From NCBI GenBank assembly GCA_014218235.1, contig CM024753.1, forward strand, positions 186,038,348-186,102,347: a stretch of DNA of 64,000 bases, read 5' to 3'. The stretch's first letter is position 1. The number at the start of each line of letters is the position of its first letter. The notes under the pieces are model-generated. The model worked only from the letters and a program-made list of their open reading frames with translations, did no database searches and had not been told where the DNA came from. Shown here in pieces: positions 53,451 through 64,000 of this stretch. Source of the stretch: Colocasia esculenta. Taxonomy: Eukaryota > Streptophyta > Magnoliopsida > Alismatales > Araceae. Both the position numbers and the translations under genes were made by a program.

Positions 53451-54167
53451 TAAGTAATATAACCACATCAAAAACCAGGGGCTACCTAGCTGTTTTATCA
53501 TCTTGGTATGCATGTTGGTCCCGGAAAAGTTAGTTTTCTCCACTTGATCACAGGCCGCTAGCGAAACTGTTACCACTGGTGACCCATATCTCATTTGATT
53601 TGACCCATCCTTGCATGCACTGGAAATTTGAAGCTAGAAGATTAACTAGCTAGCAAGCTCCCCCCAATGAGTGATGTCGGTGTAAGTGGGTGGGTGCCCA
53701 TGCATCCTTTGTGCGACATTAATTCCCCTAAATTTCGTTCACATATACTTGATCCATTGAAACCTTTATGGATGAACACATTAGAGTTTTATCTTTCAAA
53801 AGGTAACTTTTGAGTTAATTAAGGGGTTAAGACCGGCGCTATAAACATGCATGCAATCATTTTTTTCAGAGGAAAATTTATTGTACTTAAAAATTACATT
53901 TTTTTTCATACATTAACCTCTCATTGGCCAATACGCTGGGGACACAGTATGTCCATCTAATAAAAGGTTAAAAGTACATGAGAAAATGTAATTATCAAAT
54001 ACATTAAGTTTTTTTTTTCAACAACCAATATAGAATTATCTAATGACTCCACTCCTTTGGCCTTCACGTCTTCCAGGTACGAGAATGTGTTATAGGTTGG
54101 GCTTCGATAGACGACGCCAAAAAGGTAATCCCCCCTTTGGACACAGTTTACGTCTCCTTAATTGCTT
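53451..54167. other. Intergenic DNA
   Basis: No gene recognised. A segment at ~53868-54010 (AAAATTTATTGTACTT ... GTACATGAGAAAATG) has imperfect inverted ends resembling the neighbouring MITEs, but no TSD was found. Confidence 0.4.
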
Positions 54168-54176
54168 TATATTCTT

Positions 54177-54350
54177 GAGAAATAATTTTGTAATATTATT
54201 TAGTAACACATTAAAATAATATTATCATTAAAAAATTATCACATCAGCAATTGAAATAAGAAAGTTAAAAATAAATGATAAAGTTGTGGTGTATTTTGAT
54301 TGGTGTGTTATTTTAATGTGTTATCAAATAGTGTTGCTAAATCATTTTCC
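54177..54350. mobile_element. Mutator-like MITE, 174 bp, perfect 9-bp TSD
   Basis: Inverted ends GAGAAATAATTTTGTAATA / TAGTAACACATTAAAATAA pair with the complementary right end over ~40 bases. TATATTCTT flanks both sides (54168-54176 and 54351-54359). Confidence 0.9.
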
Positions 54351-54359
54351 TATATTCTT

Positions 54360-57147
54360 TGCCATAATTTGGACTGACATCGAAAGGTCTAATTCTTTTA
54401 CATTTTTATCTTCCATGTAGGACTGAGAATCGAGAAACAAATTAAAGATTGCAACTTGGCTTATAATCCTACTCAAATCTCTGATTAGTATTCTCCTTAA
54501 ATTCGCAAAAGTATCAAATATGGATTAAAAGGAAAAGAATGACTAGTTCAATGGACGCGGCATGTGACCCGAGATGGTTCTCAAGTTGTTACCAACAGTA
54601 ATATCTTGCTACAGAGGCCCATGTAAAAACAAATTAGAAAAGTCTTCGTGCCCGCTTTTTTTTAATCCATTTTAGATATAAGGGGCCGGACAGGTCTCAC
54701 AGTGTATTGGTATGTCGGCGGGTACATTTTCTTGTATCTGAGGTGGATAAAAAGAGGTGGACGGATAACAAATTGTTCTAAAAAAACAAAATATCCTTGG
54801 ACGACGTTATGGCTAGGGCGTCCTTCCTTCAACCATGATTCTAACTAAACAGAACTTTTCAGTGCAATTCTCTTTTGTGTGGTGATCCGGAAGAAAAGAA
54901 GAAGGATAATGTATCGATAACTTAGCCCAGCGTCTCCATTTATTAGATATGCAAGATATTTGATGTTATTACGTCATATTATTAAGTCTTATCATGTCAT
55001 CTTACAAATCCCTCTCTCATTTCACATATCCTATGTAATAGGAATACATGGCTAAGTCTAAGCCAATTAGAAAATAATTACAAAATGACCACAAAATAGC
55101 AAGTGTTACCCTTCAAATCTTAAAATACATAATGTAAATGTTACGACCTTCGTAAAGATGCTGACGCACCACAATTTCCTACACTAGTGTGAGAAGACCC
55201 TCCTCTCCATTATTATTATAATGTAGAGGAGATTGCTCTAAATGGTCATTCTAAATGCCCACTTTATGCTGTAGTACTATTGGCGGAGGTCATTCACGAG
55301 TGCCCCATAAGAGTATGGATTCGGAACTGGACAAAATCCTTACTCTTTTTCGTCTATCAAGATTGTCTTCCACGGTTAATTCTCAAATGTGACACTTTGT
55401 GCATATATAGGATGCTTGCGTCCATCCACCAATCGACTACATACTCCTTGGCAAATGCACACATCTTTTGATTGACAAGGATATGATGCAAGTTCTTGGC
55501 GATGAGCTGGAATCTGGTTCGACGTGCATTATTCCTGTAAAAGTTGCGTTTGGACAGTCCCAAACCCAGACAAGGTTTTTATGCTATCAAATTCTTGCAA
55601 CTAATGGATTTGTCTATCTCAGTTGTCTTGTAACGATAGACAGAACTCATGTAACCTGAAAGCTGGTAAGCTTGAACCTGTCTCTGATCAAGTTGAATTG
55701 GGTGTGTACTATAACTGCTGATCAGTAGTGTGCCGGGTAATCAAAATTGACCACACTAACCATTCTTTTTAATGGGAATGCACAAACTCTAAGCTATACA
55801 AACTGATCACCGAAAGAATGATATCACTCTCATTTCCTTGGTCTATTTTTATGTCAGCCTAATTTTATTAGATAATGAATTCTGTAGCATATTTATAATT
55901 ATTAATTAGACTGAACCAAGTTAATGTGTTTCTTGATTTGGATCAAGTTCCAAAAGATATTTGGACTAGATAATTAAACACAATTGAGGTGAAAAGTTGA
56001 TGTTTTTTATACAGACAAGAGGAATCAAGTAGATGTTGAGTGTGAGGTGACACTTTGCGCCTACGGATCCAATTTGGAATCATCTCACTTTGTATCTGTC
56101 CTACCAAAAGTTACAGTAGTGAAAGTTGAGTTAACTTGTGCATGTCAGCAGAAATAGTTAGTGGGAAAACTTCCCAAATAGATGACGGAGAAGAAGGGAA
56201 AAAAATTAGGGGGGCAACATACGCGTAACGAAGTGATTCTTAATTACTCATCTAAATCTTCGGATCGATGTTTCTTCGTTAAGATAATCAAGATTCGAAT
56301 TGAACAACATCGGACCGCAGAGCTATATATATAAATAATAAAATATTGGTTATTTTAGAGTATATATAAGTAACAATGTATTCATTTGATTTGTCTTTTT
56401 GCATCATATTTCACTTAAAATGCAGACAAAACTATCTAATAAATAGTTTAATGTTTAATATCTTATTAAAGTCGCTTCCTTTTTTTTTTTTTTTAATTTC
56501 TGACCCAACCATGCAGATGGTTAACAGCAACCCTCAGGTGAGAGAGACCACCTTACCACTCTTTTTGTTGCACAGCTGCTGAGATTAACGTCCCATCCAG
56601 TGCCAAGTGGTCTCATAATTAGCTCGACCCAACAAGTCAATTAAATAAAAGGATTTTTGAATGTCAAAGATATTCATTTCTGATCCCAATTTTGATATCC
56701 ATAAAAAAGAATTGGAACTAAAAAACAAGTTTTGCGGGGCCATATCGTGTCTAGTAACGGTCAATTCAATTCGACTTATTTTACTTTTTATATATTATTA
56801 TTATTATTATTAAAATAAAATTATCTAATCATATCAAGATAAATTCGACACGGTCGAATACACTACAAACCTTGCTGAAGATTGATGTCTAACGAGTTAT
56901 AAGTAAAATTTATTATACCCAACCGGTGTATGCATGCATCTTATACATAAGCGCCAACTCTATTTTACATCTAACGTACGTACGTACACGATGGACCCCT
57001 TGGTTCGATGAACGTGACAGATTGTAAGATTTCTTTTACAACTCTTCATGTATTATCTGCACAGACCCCACATAAAACAGTTCCATACCTATCATTCTAT
57101 CATTCCTATTGGCTGCAGAGTTCATCATCTGAGAACCAGAACCAGAA
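54360..57147. other. AT-rich intergenic DNA
   Basis: No gene could be supported in ~2.8 kb. Short frames at 55280-55471 and 55357-55563 (minus) lack family motifs. At 56516-56538 a small ATG segment is flanked by acceptor-like CATGCAG and donor-like CAGGTGAGAG, which could be chance. A TATTATTATT run lies near 56795. Confidence 0.5.
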
Positions 57148-57321
57148 GAGAAAAATTTATTATATTTTCACATTACATTTTAAGTGTAATGTGATTAAGT
57201 AACAAATTCATGTGACATCTAACAATTAAATTGTCATTTTATCACTTTTGAGTATCACATGAATTATTGTTTAATTATATTACACTTAAAATGTAATATA
57301 CAAGTACAATAAATATTGCTA
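57148..57321. mobile_element. Mutator-like MITE, 174 bp
   Basis: GAGAAAAATTTATTATATTT at the left pairs with TACAAGTACAATAAATATT at the right. An inner TTACATTTTAAGTGTAAT is mirrored at 57274-57292. Flanks GAACCAGAA (57139-57147) and GAACGAGAA (57322-57330) match at 8 of 9. Same family as 57920-58083. Confidence 0.75.
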
Positions 57322-57919
57322 GAACGAGAATAACCAGATGCCACTCTTATGACTAGAAAAATAAGAAAAGAAAATGTACACTTGGCGCGAGGGGGGGGGG
57401 GGGATAGAGGAAGGCGCTAGGGAGGGCCCTTCGCTTCCCAATGATCTACGGAAAAGTCTGAACAGTGGATGCAGGTGGCCTCAGGAAAGACAAATCTGAA
57501 AAGACTATAATCTACGATTTAGGAACAGAACGGCCAATAGTTTATATTAAACATTACCATGATAAGAGCAATCAGGCCGGACAGCAGTGTGCCAGGATAC
57601 GAACAAAAAGCGCACAGCGAGTCGTGTTGGAAACCCGAGTTGGAAGGCCGAGGCAGCGAGAAAAAGAGAGAGAGAGGACGGTGTGCTACTGCTGCTACAC
57701 CTTGATTTGGATGATGGGAAGGGTTACACTATTATTCACACAAAATATATGTAAAGATCATGAAAAAGATAAAAGCAGCAAGTGACTGATCTCTTCTGTA
57801 AAAGTTGTACTGTGTCATGTTTTTTGATTATTTATTATATATTTATTATTTAAATATGTAACAAGGGCAATCCGAAACATTTGCACTGTGGTAGAAGACA
57901 AACCCGAGGTTAATTATAT
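57322..57919. other. Intergenic DNA with a poly(G) run
   Basis: Contains a G run at 57391-57402, a GAGA tract near 57660-57675 and an open frame at 57465-57785 with no recognisable family. No gene called. Confidence 0.4.
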
Positions 57920-58083
57920 GAGAAAAGTTTATTGCACTTGAAGTGCAATATGATAACAAATTCATGTGACATCTAATAATTGGATGATTATTTTATCACT
58001 ACTCATGTGAGAGATGTCACATGAATTATTACCTAATCATATTACACTTAAAGTGTAATATAAAAGTACAATAAATATTTTTC
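57920..58083. mobile_element. Mutator-like MITE, 164 bp, perfect 9-bp TSD
   Basis: GAGAAAAGTTTATTGCACTT to ACAATAAATATTTTTC, with TAATTATAT on both sides (57911-57919 and 58084-58092). It shares ends and the interior ATTCATGTGACATCTAA with 57148-57321. Confidence 0.9.
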
Positions 58084-58092
58084 TAATTATAT

Positions 58093-59975
58093 AGGGTTAT
58101 AGAGTCCCTATCAGTCTTAACTGAACGCATAGAACAACATTGTGTGGCTCTTAAAACACATCAGAGATCTCATCCTAAAAACGATATATGCATGAGTTAC
58201 GTCTCTCTTTTCTTTTTATTCGATGGTCCCCCTCTTAACATTTTATAAATCCCAATCATCTGTACTCGGATTAAGTTAAGAATATGGGGAAGTAATCGAG
58301 CACCAAAAGTGAGGAATCCTTAAAGACGGAAAGTCATCCCACCTACGACATGCACACACATCTCAGGGGAGGGAGTAGACAGTAGGCATGTATTATTCCG
58401 GATAGTAATAGGGTACAACAATACACAAATAGCACGTCTCCACAAAATGCTACGTACCTTATAGCCTGGTCCCTTCTCATTTACGTCCATGCATGTAGTC
58501 TTTTGTTTGCTTATCATGTCTCTTCTAGGTAGAGATGCACAAAACCCGCCCAGCCAGGTCCCTTGCTTTTTACACGTACATATACAGTATGTGTATACTT
58601 GTTCAACAAGTAAGTAGAGATAGATAGAGAGAGAAACAACACCAAGTAGCAAACTCACGTAAACCGACCTCAGCCAGGTCCCTTGCTTTTTTACACGTAC
58701 ATGTACAGTATGTGTGTGCTTATCATGCCTCCTGTGTGTGTGTAGGAGAGAGAGAGAGAGAAGAGGAGGGGGCGGGACTCGAAGACAAGGGATTGCCCGG
58801 CCCCCATCGTTCTCGTCCCCGACAGGGGGCGTGGGGTCAAACCCCGCATCAGGGGTGGTGGAGATTTCTATATTGCAAGCTGATGGATTGTGAGGATTTC
58901 CGGCGAAAAGGACGTGAAACGTGAAATCGCTACCCTCCCCCCCCCCCCCCCCCCCTCCCAAGGTGCACGGAGGCCACAGGCCTGCCGCCGCTGTAGTCGA
59001 GCGAAGGCGAGGCGAGCAGCAGCAAGCTGCAGCTGCTGCAGCGCGCTCGATCATGTCACGCCTCACGAAACCGAGAAGTGGAGAGAGAAACCCGGAAAAG
59101 GAGACGGGCCATGGAGAGGAAAGGACGTCGACCCCCAGGCTGCCGCTGCAAAAGCAGATTCCCTTTTTTAAGATCCTTTTATCTCTGTTCAACGATGGCC
59201 ACTATGTATTGTTATTAGCCGTTCAGCCATGCACCACCACCCACTCCCCCTCCCCCCCACCCCCCTTAAAAGGCTCGAGTCCAGTGGCAGTAGGTGACGT
59301 TGGTGCATGATGAACATTAGCCCTATACAAATTCCACTACATATTTAATTATCTAACACCGCTCACATAACAACAAACAAATATACCTTAATGGCCTCAC
59401 ACTTCCACATCCATATTTGTATTATATTGCTTTCATTCATTACTAGGGAATAATTGTCTCCCCCTCCTAAACCCTCGACCTAACCCATCTCTCTCTCTCC
59501 CCCCCCCCCCCCAAACCGCCCCATGAATATATAATTTATATTGTAGTATTAGTCAAATCCCCTACCAGTTACCACCCTATGCCTTTGTTCTCTTCGTATT
59601 ATTTTCCTCAACGGCAACAACATCATCATATATAGCCAGTGCGTCTGGTGCAAATCTCTTCCCCTCCCACACCATCGCTTTCGTCATCCTCTTACGTTTG
59701 TTCCTGCCCTCTTCCTCTTCTGCCGGAGCTGCCCTCCCCTCTGGGGTTGATGGGAAGGGAGGACCTCGTTGTGGTAGATTTTGTTTTTGGGTGCGAGTGG
59801 GAGGGTTGAAAGAACCAACAGTAGAGACAAAAAAGTGAGAAAGTAGAGTAAGAGCTGGCACGGAAGGGGGGAGGAGGAGGAGAACGAAGTTGGGGTGTGT
59901 CGGGAGAGAGAGAGAGATTTGTGTTGGCATTTGACAGAGAAAAGGGAGTAGCGAGAAGGGAGGAGGGGAATTTAG
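58093..59975. promoter_or_regulatory. Region upstream of the bHLH gene, with repeats and homopolymers
   Basis: The promoter and 5' UTR of the bHLH gene should be here, but no element can be assigned surely. A segment containing GGTCCCTT...TTTACGT/CGTACAT is repeated near 58470, 58557 and 58678. C runs at ~58936-58953 and ~59498-59512 and CT/GA microsatellites at 58743-58762, 59490 and 59905-59920 are present. A minus-strand frame at 59192-58320 spans these repeats and is rejected as a gene. A TATATAATTTATA at 59528-59540 could be the TATA box. Confidence 0.4.
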
Positions 59976-61790
59976 ATGGAGCTGGACGAGCATGGCTTCT
60001 TGGAGGAGCTCCTGGCGTTGAGGAGGGAGACATGGGATACCACATGCGCGTTCCCCACCGGCATGGGTGACTTCTTCGCCGCCGAGGGGGGTAGCTGCTT
60101 CGACTGCTGCTTCGACGAGGCAGACCCGGCCGGGCGCGAGGATGGAAAGTACCCGGTCCCTTCCCACTCCGCCGCCCCCGGCTTTGGGTTCCTCGGGCTC
60201 GGGGCGCCTGCCGACTATGGCTACAGCTGCTTCAACCCCGCTGGCTACTGCCCACCTCCGCCGCCGCCGTTCGGAGGCTGCAGATTGATGCCGGCTTCCG
60301 CCGTCCCCCTGGACCAGGTCCAGTCGTCTTCCTCGACGACGACAACATCCACCACGGGGACCGCCTTCGGCGGCCCCGCCGTTGCCTCCTCCATGGAGGA
60401 CGGCAGATCGGCACTGGAGGGCGAGGATCTGGGCCAGCTCTCACACAACCACCACCATGGAGGCCGCGGCGACCACGTCTCAGCGGGGGAGGAGGGGGCG
60501 GTCGTCTGCAAGGTGGAGGAGCTGAACCACCCTTGCACGGAGGGCTGCGGTGCCATCACCAACACCATCATCGCCTTCCCCCCGCCGGCGTTCGACGTGG
60601 GCTCCTCTTCCTCGTCGTGTCTCCCGGAGAAGAAGGGCCGCGCGAAGAAGGTCGAGGGGCAGCCTTCCAAGAACCTGATGGCGGAGAGGCGACGAAGGAA
60701 GCGTCTAAACGACCGCCTCTCCATGCTCCGCTCCGTCGTCCCGAAGATCAGCAAGGTACATAATTAAACATCTTCCAAGTGGAGTGGCAGCTCCTCCCCC
60801 GCGACAAAGAGCCAGAAAAGATGGTTCCGTTGTTCTCTGCGAGAATTAATGGTGGCTTCGTACGTCATCTCATGAACGTCCATGCCCCCTTCTCTTGACG
60901 GCATCCTCCTACATTTGATTGCGGGAAGCAATCGGGGTAGTGAAAGAAAGAGAGATGTTTCTGTTGTGGCTAATGTGTTGTGCTTTCTGTGCTTTTAACG
61001 CATGACACTGCTAATTCTTTCGCACAGATGGATCGGACATCGATACTGGGCGACACCATCGACTACATGAAGGAGCTGCTAGAGCGGATCAAGGTGCTGC
61101 AGGAGGAGATGGAGTCAGGCGACTGCTCCTCCCCCTCCTCCGAGGGGGCCTCAGCGGCGGGGCTGCTGGGCATCTTAAAGGACCACCTCAACCCCGAGGA
61201 CGTTCTCGTCAGGAACACACCCAAGGTAACCATGCATCTAGCTCCCCTGCTAACATGATCACGATTCCCCGATCGAACCGTTCTGTACATGTTGATGTGC
61301 ACGAGCCCATATTCATCATTGCTGGCTGCGTTTGCGAGCGCAGTTCAATGTGGAGAAGAGGGAGCTGGATACCCGGGTGGAGATCTGTTGCGCGGCGAAG
61401 CCCGGGCTGCTGCTGTCGACGGTGAATACGCTGGAGGCTTTGGGGCTGGAGATCCAGCAGTGCGTCGTCAGCTGCTTCAACGACTTCGGCATGCAGGCTT
61501 CCTGCTCCGAGGTAAGTACAATATTAATGCACACGCGAACTACTTCAAAACGCTCACACCCAACATATATATCAAACAGTTTGTTCTAATTATGAACCGC
61601 ATAACGGACGAGGTTCTCCCTTGGCAATGTGGCCCTCGATGGGCGTCGTTTAAATTGGTGTTTCCATCCCTAATCTCTTGTTGCATTTGCGCATGCGCTC
61701 AAGGACGTGAAGCAGAGGGCGCTGATAAGCGCGGAAGAGATAAAGCAGGCGCTTTTCAGGAACGCCGGCTACGGAGGGAGGTGCGTGTAG
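59976..61790 (+). CDS. BHLH93: bHLH transcription factor (bHLH93/bHLH61 type), four exons
   Basis: Nuclear DNA-binding regulator. Coding exons by splice sites and frame: 59976-60755, 61028-61225, 61344-61511 and 61704-61790 (all phase 0, GT...AG), giving 410 aa. The start MELDEHGFLEELLALRRE matches the conserved N terminus of this group. Residues ~225-260 hold the basic region and helix 1 (GQPSKNLMAERRRRKRLNDR; Asn-Glu-Arg at the DNA-contact positions). Helix 2 opens exon 2 (MDRTSILGDTIDYMKELLE). An ACT-like dimerisation domain spans about 327-382 (DTRVEICCAAKPGLLLSTVN). The C terminus EEIKQALFRNAGYGGRC is diagnostic. Arabidopsis members of this group act in flowering and stomatal/ICE-related pathways; the role here is inferred. 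No lesion is visible. Exon 1 is much more GC-rich than its surroundings. Confidence 0.9.
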
Positions 61791-63326
61791 TTGCTTTCAT
61801 GGCTAGAAGCCCAGCTGGCAATGGACGACCGCCGGCTATGGAAGCGCAAAAGCGAGTCCAGAGAAGAGCAACCACATCAACGTTACTGCTGGCACTCTCC
61901 TTCATCTCTCTGTACAGAATAGATACGTGTAATTTGTCTTTTTCGTTGGCTGGGTCTCCCATGCGATGACTGGAACCATCATAATATTTAAGTAACTTTA
62001 GAGTTAGGTCTCTTGATCAGTAGCATTGGGCTTGAGACCTAATGAGATCGATCTTTTATCTTAGATCCGCATTAAAACAATATGCCTCCCATCTTCCAAC
62101 TTGAAGACTAGCACAATGGCGATGACTCACCATTAGGTGCAGGTGCAAGTGCAACCCCTCCCTGTTCGCTCCAGTTTCATCGCCGTGCAACTCCTGCGGA
62201 TGCACGATTTCACGTTGGGGTGTAATGCATATATATTTAAATAAATCGAAAAAGTGTGCCACCACGCAGGTCGATTGATATGTTTTTGCATGCCCAGCTC
62301 TCTTAATTTGCTCTCTCCTCTCTCTCTCTCTCTCTCGATCCCAGCTTTATAATATACATATGATTAATTCAGTGTATACGATAAGTCGTCCCCCATGTGG
62401 TGTTTGGATCTTGTAGCACGGTTTTGAGTGGGCGGTGAAGGGAAGGAGGGAAGGGGATTCAATATTCATAGATGCATGATGATGCCATGGATCGAGCAGA
62501 GGCGAAGCGAGAAGGATCGTACAGACGGGCATCAGCCGTAGACATTGAGTAGGAGGAGAGAAAAGGCGAGAAAGGAGGTCATGTGAAAGATGGTGACAAA
62601 TCCCTGGCAAATCTTATTCCCGTCATTCGTGTATCTTGTCTCTGGATGCGCCGCTGATCAGGTGCCCGTGTTCATGTGCTCTCTCTCATATTTTTCTGGG
62701 GGTGAGGAGGGAGGGGAACAGATGTACAGTACCAGGCCGACTACAGGACAAACTAGTTCAAATCAGTCACTGGTGGGATGAGTCGAAAGAGGCGAGGGAT
62801 CTGCAGTGGTGAACATCTTGGAGTGCACTTTCGGTCTTTCTGCACTTTCCACATCTTATTCGTCCACGTCAAAGGATTCAATGATCCGCGCCATGTCAGT
62901 ACAGCTCCCGCTACGCCGCACCTTTGCCCCGCCACACCAGCATGAGAACACCCCGTCACCTCCACCCCCTCTGCCGCGGTGATATGACCGAATGTCATAA
63001 TGACATGGTCAAATCTCACTTCAAACGTTGGCTTCTCAAATTACCCTCTCTCACCTCTTTCCCGCGTTCGCCTCCCCCCCCCCCCCCCCTTCACCTCCTC
63101 CTTCCTTTGCACTTCAGAAATCAGGAAGAACACCTCTGCGAATATCCACGAACGAGAGGAACCTGTGTGAACGTGCAAGGAGGAAACCAGTGCAGTGACC
63201 TGTGCGGACATCCAAGTAGGAGAGGAAGCATGTCTAAGAAAGTTGAAATGACGGGCTTGAAGTAGAAGGTCCAACGATAGGGAGGCACCGAACAAGTCAG
63301 AGGGATCACGCAGGGCCTCAAATTGC
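61791..63326. other. 3' flank of the bHLH gene and intergenic DNA
   Basis: The 3' UTR probably ends near a poly(A) signal AAATAAAT at ~62238-62245. A CT microsatellite lies at 62312-62336 and a C run at 63075-63089. Short frames on both strands lack motifs. No further gene called before 63327. Confidence 0.45.
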
Positions 63327-64000
63327 ATGATCCCGCCAGTGATATCTCCTATGGTTTATGGAGCCCAACCATGGATTTATGGCCAACCGATGGTGTGGCC
63401 GTCATCTCCATTCATCCCGTCTGTTTTCTCCGGACAATCTTTGATCACTGAAGCATGTATGCCTATACAGACAATGGCTCCTCCACTCGAGCCTTTATAT
63501 CTTTCCTCCCATGCACCATCAATGGAATCAAAAGGAGAGACAAGCAACTGTCATGGTGAGCAGAGGAAGGGCAACTGTGATGGTGAGCAGAGGAAGGAAA
63601 ATTGCGATGGTGAGCAGAGGAAGAGTGCGCATGTATTCCATGTTGAAGAAGATGCGTCTGGTTAGTAAAAATAATTCAATTAAATTATTTTTTTATCTGT
63701 ATTTTGGAATGTTTTTCTTAACGAGTTTTGGAACAAGACAATTTTTCTGAAGAATTATATGTACATTTTCTTCATAGAAGTCCCAATAAAAAGATCTGTC
63801 AGAATATTGAACGAAAACGACGATGACTATTTTGCAGACAAGGAAGTTGCTTGTAAGTCCAAAAATTCAACTTTGGTTTGTATATTGACCAAAATATTGG
63901 AGCCTAACTTTATATTTGGCATCTAAGAATACTATTTTGAGCCTAAACTGTATTTTTAATTCATTTTTTCAAAAGGTTTGGAGCCTAACATACTTAATCG
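63327..64000 (+). CDS. 5' part of a possible unidentified gene (at least two exons, partial)
   Basis: A plus-strand frame from ATG 63327 reads MIPPVISPMVYGAQPWIYG..., rich in Pro, Met and aromatic residues. A 27-bp repeat follows (three copies at about 63557-63632, coding HGEQRKGNC, DGEQRKENC and DGEQRK), ending at VEEDASG. The frame is open to 63660, where GTTAGT could be a donor. An acceptor TTCATAG at 63777 continues the frame in phase (VPIKRSVRILNENDDDYFADKEVA) to a donor-like GTAAGT at 63852; a further intron runs off the window. The in-phase joins favour a real gene; the true start may lie upstream. I do not recognise the family. Confidence 0.45.

Noticed and set aside
52573..53594. Two long overlapping frames taken as genes
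   Set aside because: Frames on opposite strands overlap almost fully in GC-rich DNA and neither has motifs or credible splice structure; described only as a block.
56516..56538. Micro-exon between CATGCAG and GTGAGAG
   Set aside because: Splice-like signals alone in AT-rich DNA, without neighbouring exons in a compatible frame.
58320..59192. 290-codon minus-strand open frame upstream of the bHLH gene
   Set aside because: It spans a long C run, GA/CT microsatellites and a repeated GGTCCCTT segment; its translation is low-complexity (poly-Ala, poly-Gly) with no family motif.
59577..60167. Minus-strand frames opposite the bHLH first exon
   Set aside because: They are shadows of the GC-rich exon 1 and its upstream region; no motif, and the plus strand encodes a clearly recognisable protein.

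Overview
The window is plant nuclear DNA, most likely from an angiosperm and possibly a non-grass monocot (the first exon of its one clear host gene is very GC-rich; this guess is weak). About the first 51.5 kb is a nested stack of LTR retrotransposons and their debris. Only the last ~12 kb looks like gene territory. No bacterial features, CRISPR arrays, tRNA or rRNA genes were seen.

Layout. (A) 1-13770: minus-strand Ty3/gypsy chromovirus (Tekay/Del-like). Its gag-pol is broken by stops and runs off the left edge, and its very long 5' LTR is split by element B. (B) 6059-12624: gag-only Copia-like LTR element on the plus strand, inserted into the LTR of A with a GACCC target-site duplication (TSD). 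13771-19336: degenerate retroelement-like DNA with several small tandem repeats and an LTR-promoter-like block. (C) 19337-20310 plus 26749-30825: a 5'-truncated plus-strand chromovirus (RT, RNase H, integrase, chromodomain, 3' LTR) related to A. It is split by (C') 20311-26748, a second gag-only Copia-like element on the minus strand with TSD GAGTG. The left LTR of C' carries a 737-bp fold-back element. (E) 32770-39868: an unusual insertion whose two LTR-like ends are inverted relative to each other yet flanked by the same 5 bp (CTTTA). It contains inward-facing accessory ORFs and a 75-bp tandem repeat. (D) 41062-51447: a structurally complete Tat-lineage Ty3/gypsy element on the minus strand (TSD TATAT, ~720-bp LTRs, gag-protease-RT-RNase H-second RNase H-integrase in one frame). 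It also carries an antisense, intron-containing accessory ORF of the 'putative gypsy type transposon' (PF04195-like) family.

51453-59975 is AT-rich intergenic DNA with at least four short Mutator-like MITEs (9-bp TSDs, ends GAGAAA or close variants). At 59976-61790 is the one confidently recognised host gene: a four-exon bHLH transcription factor (410 aa by my splicing) of the bHLH93/bHLH61 type. At 63327-64000 is the start of another possible gene that runs off the window.

Most points of interest concern mobile-element biology: the inverted-LTR insertion E, a phase-1 intron shared by the antisense ORFs of D and E, a duplicated primer-binding region in B, and three LTR families that each carry a private array of short, mostly palindromic motifs. 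All coordinates were derived by reading the sequence. Divergence figures are rough hand counts.
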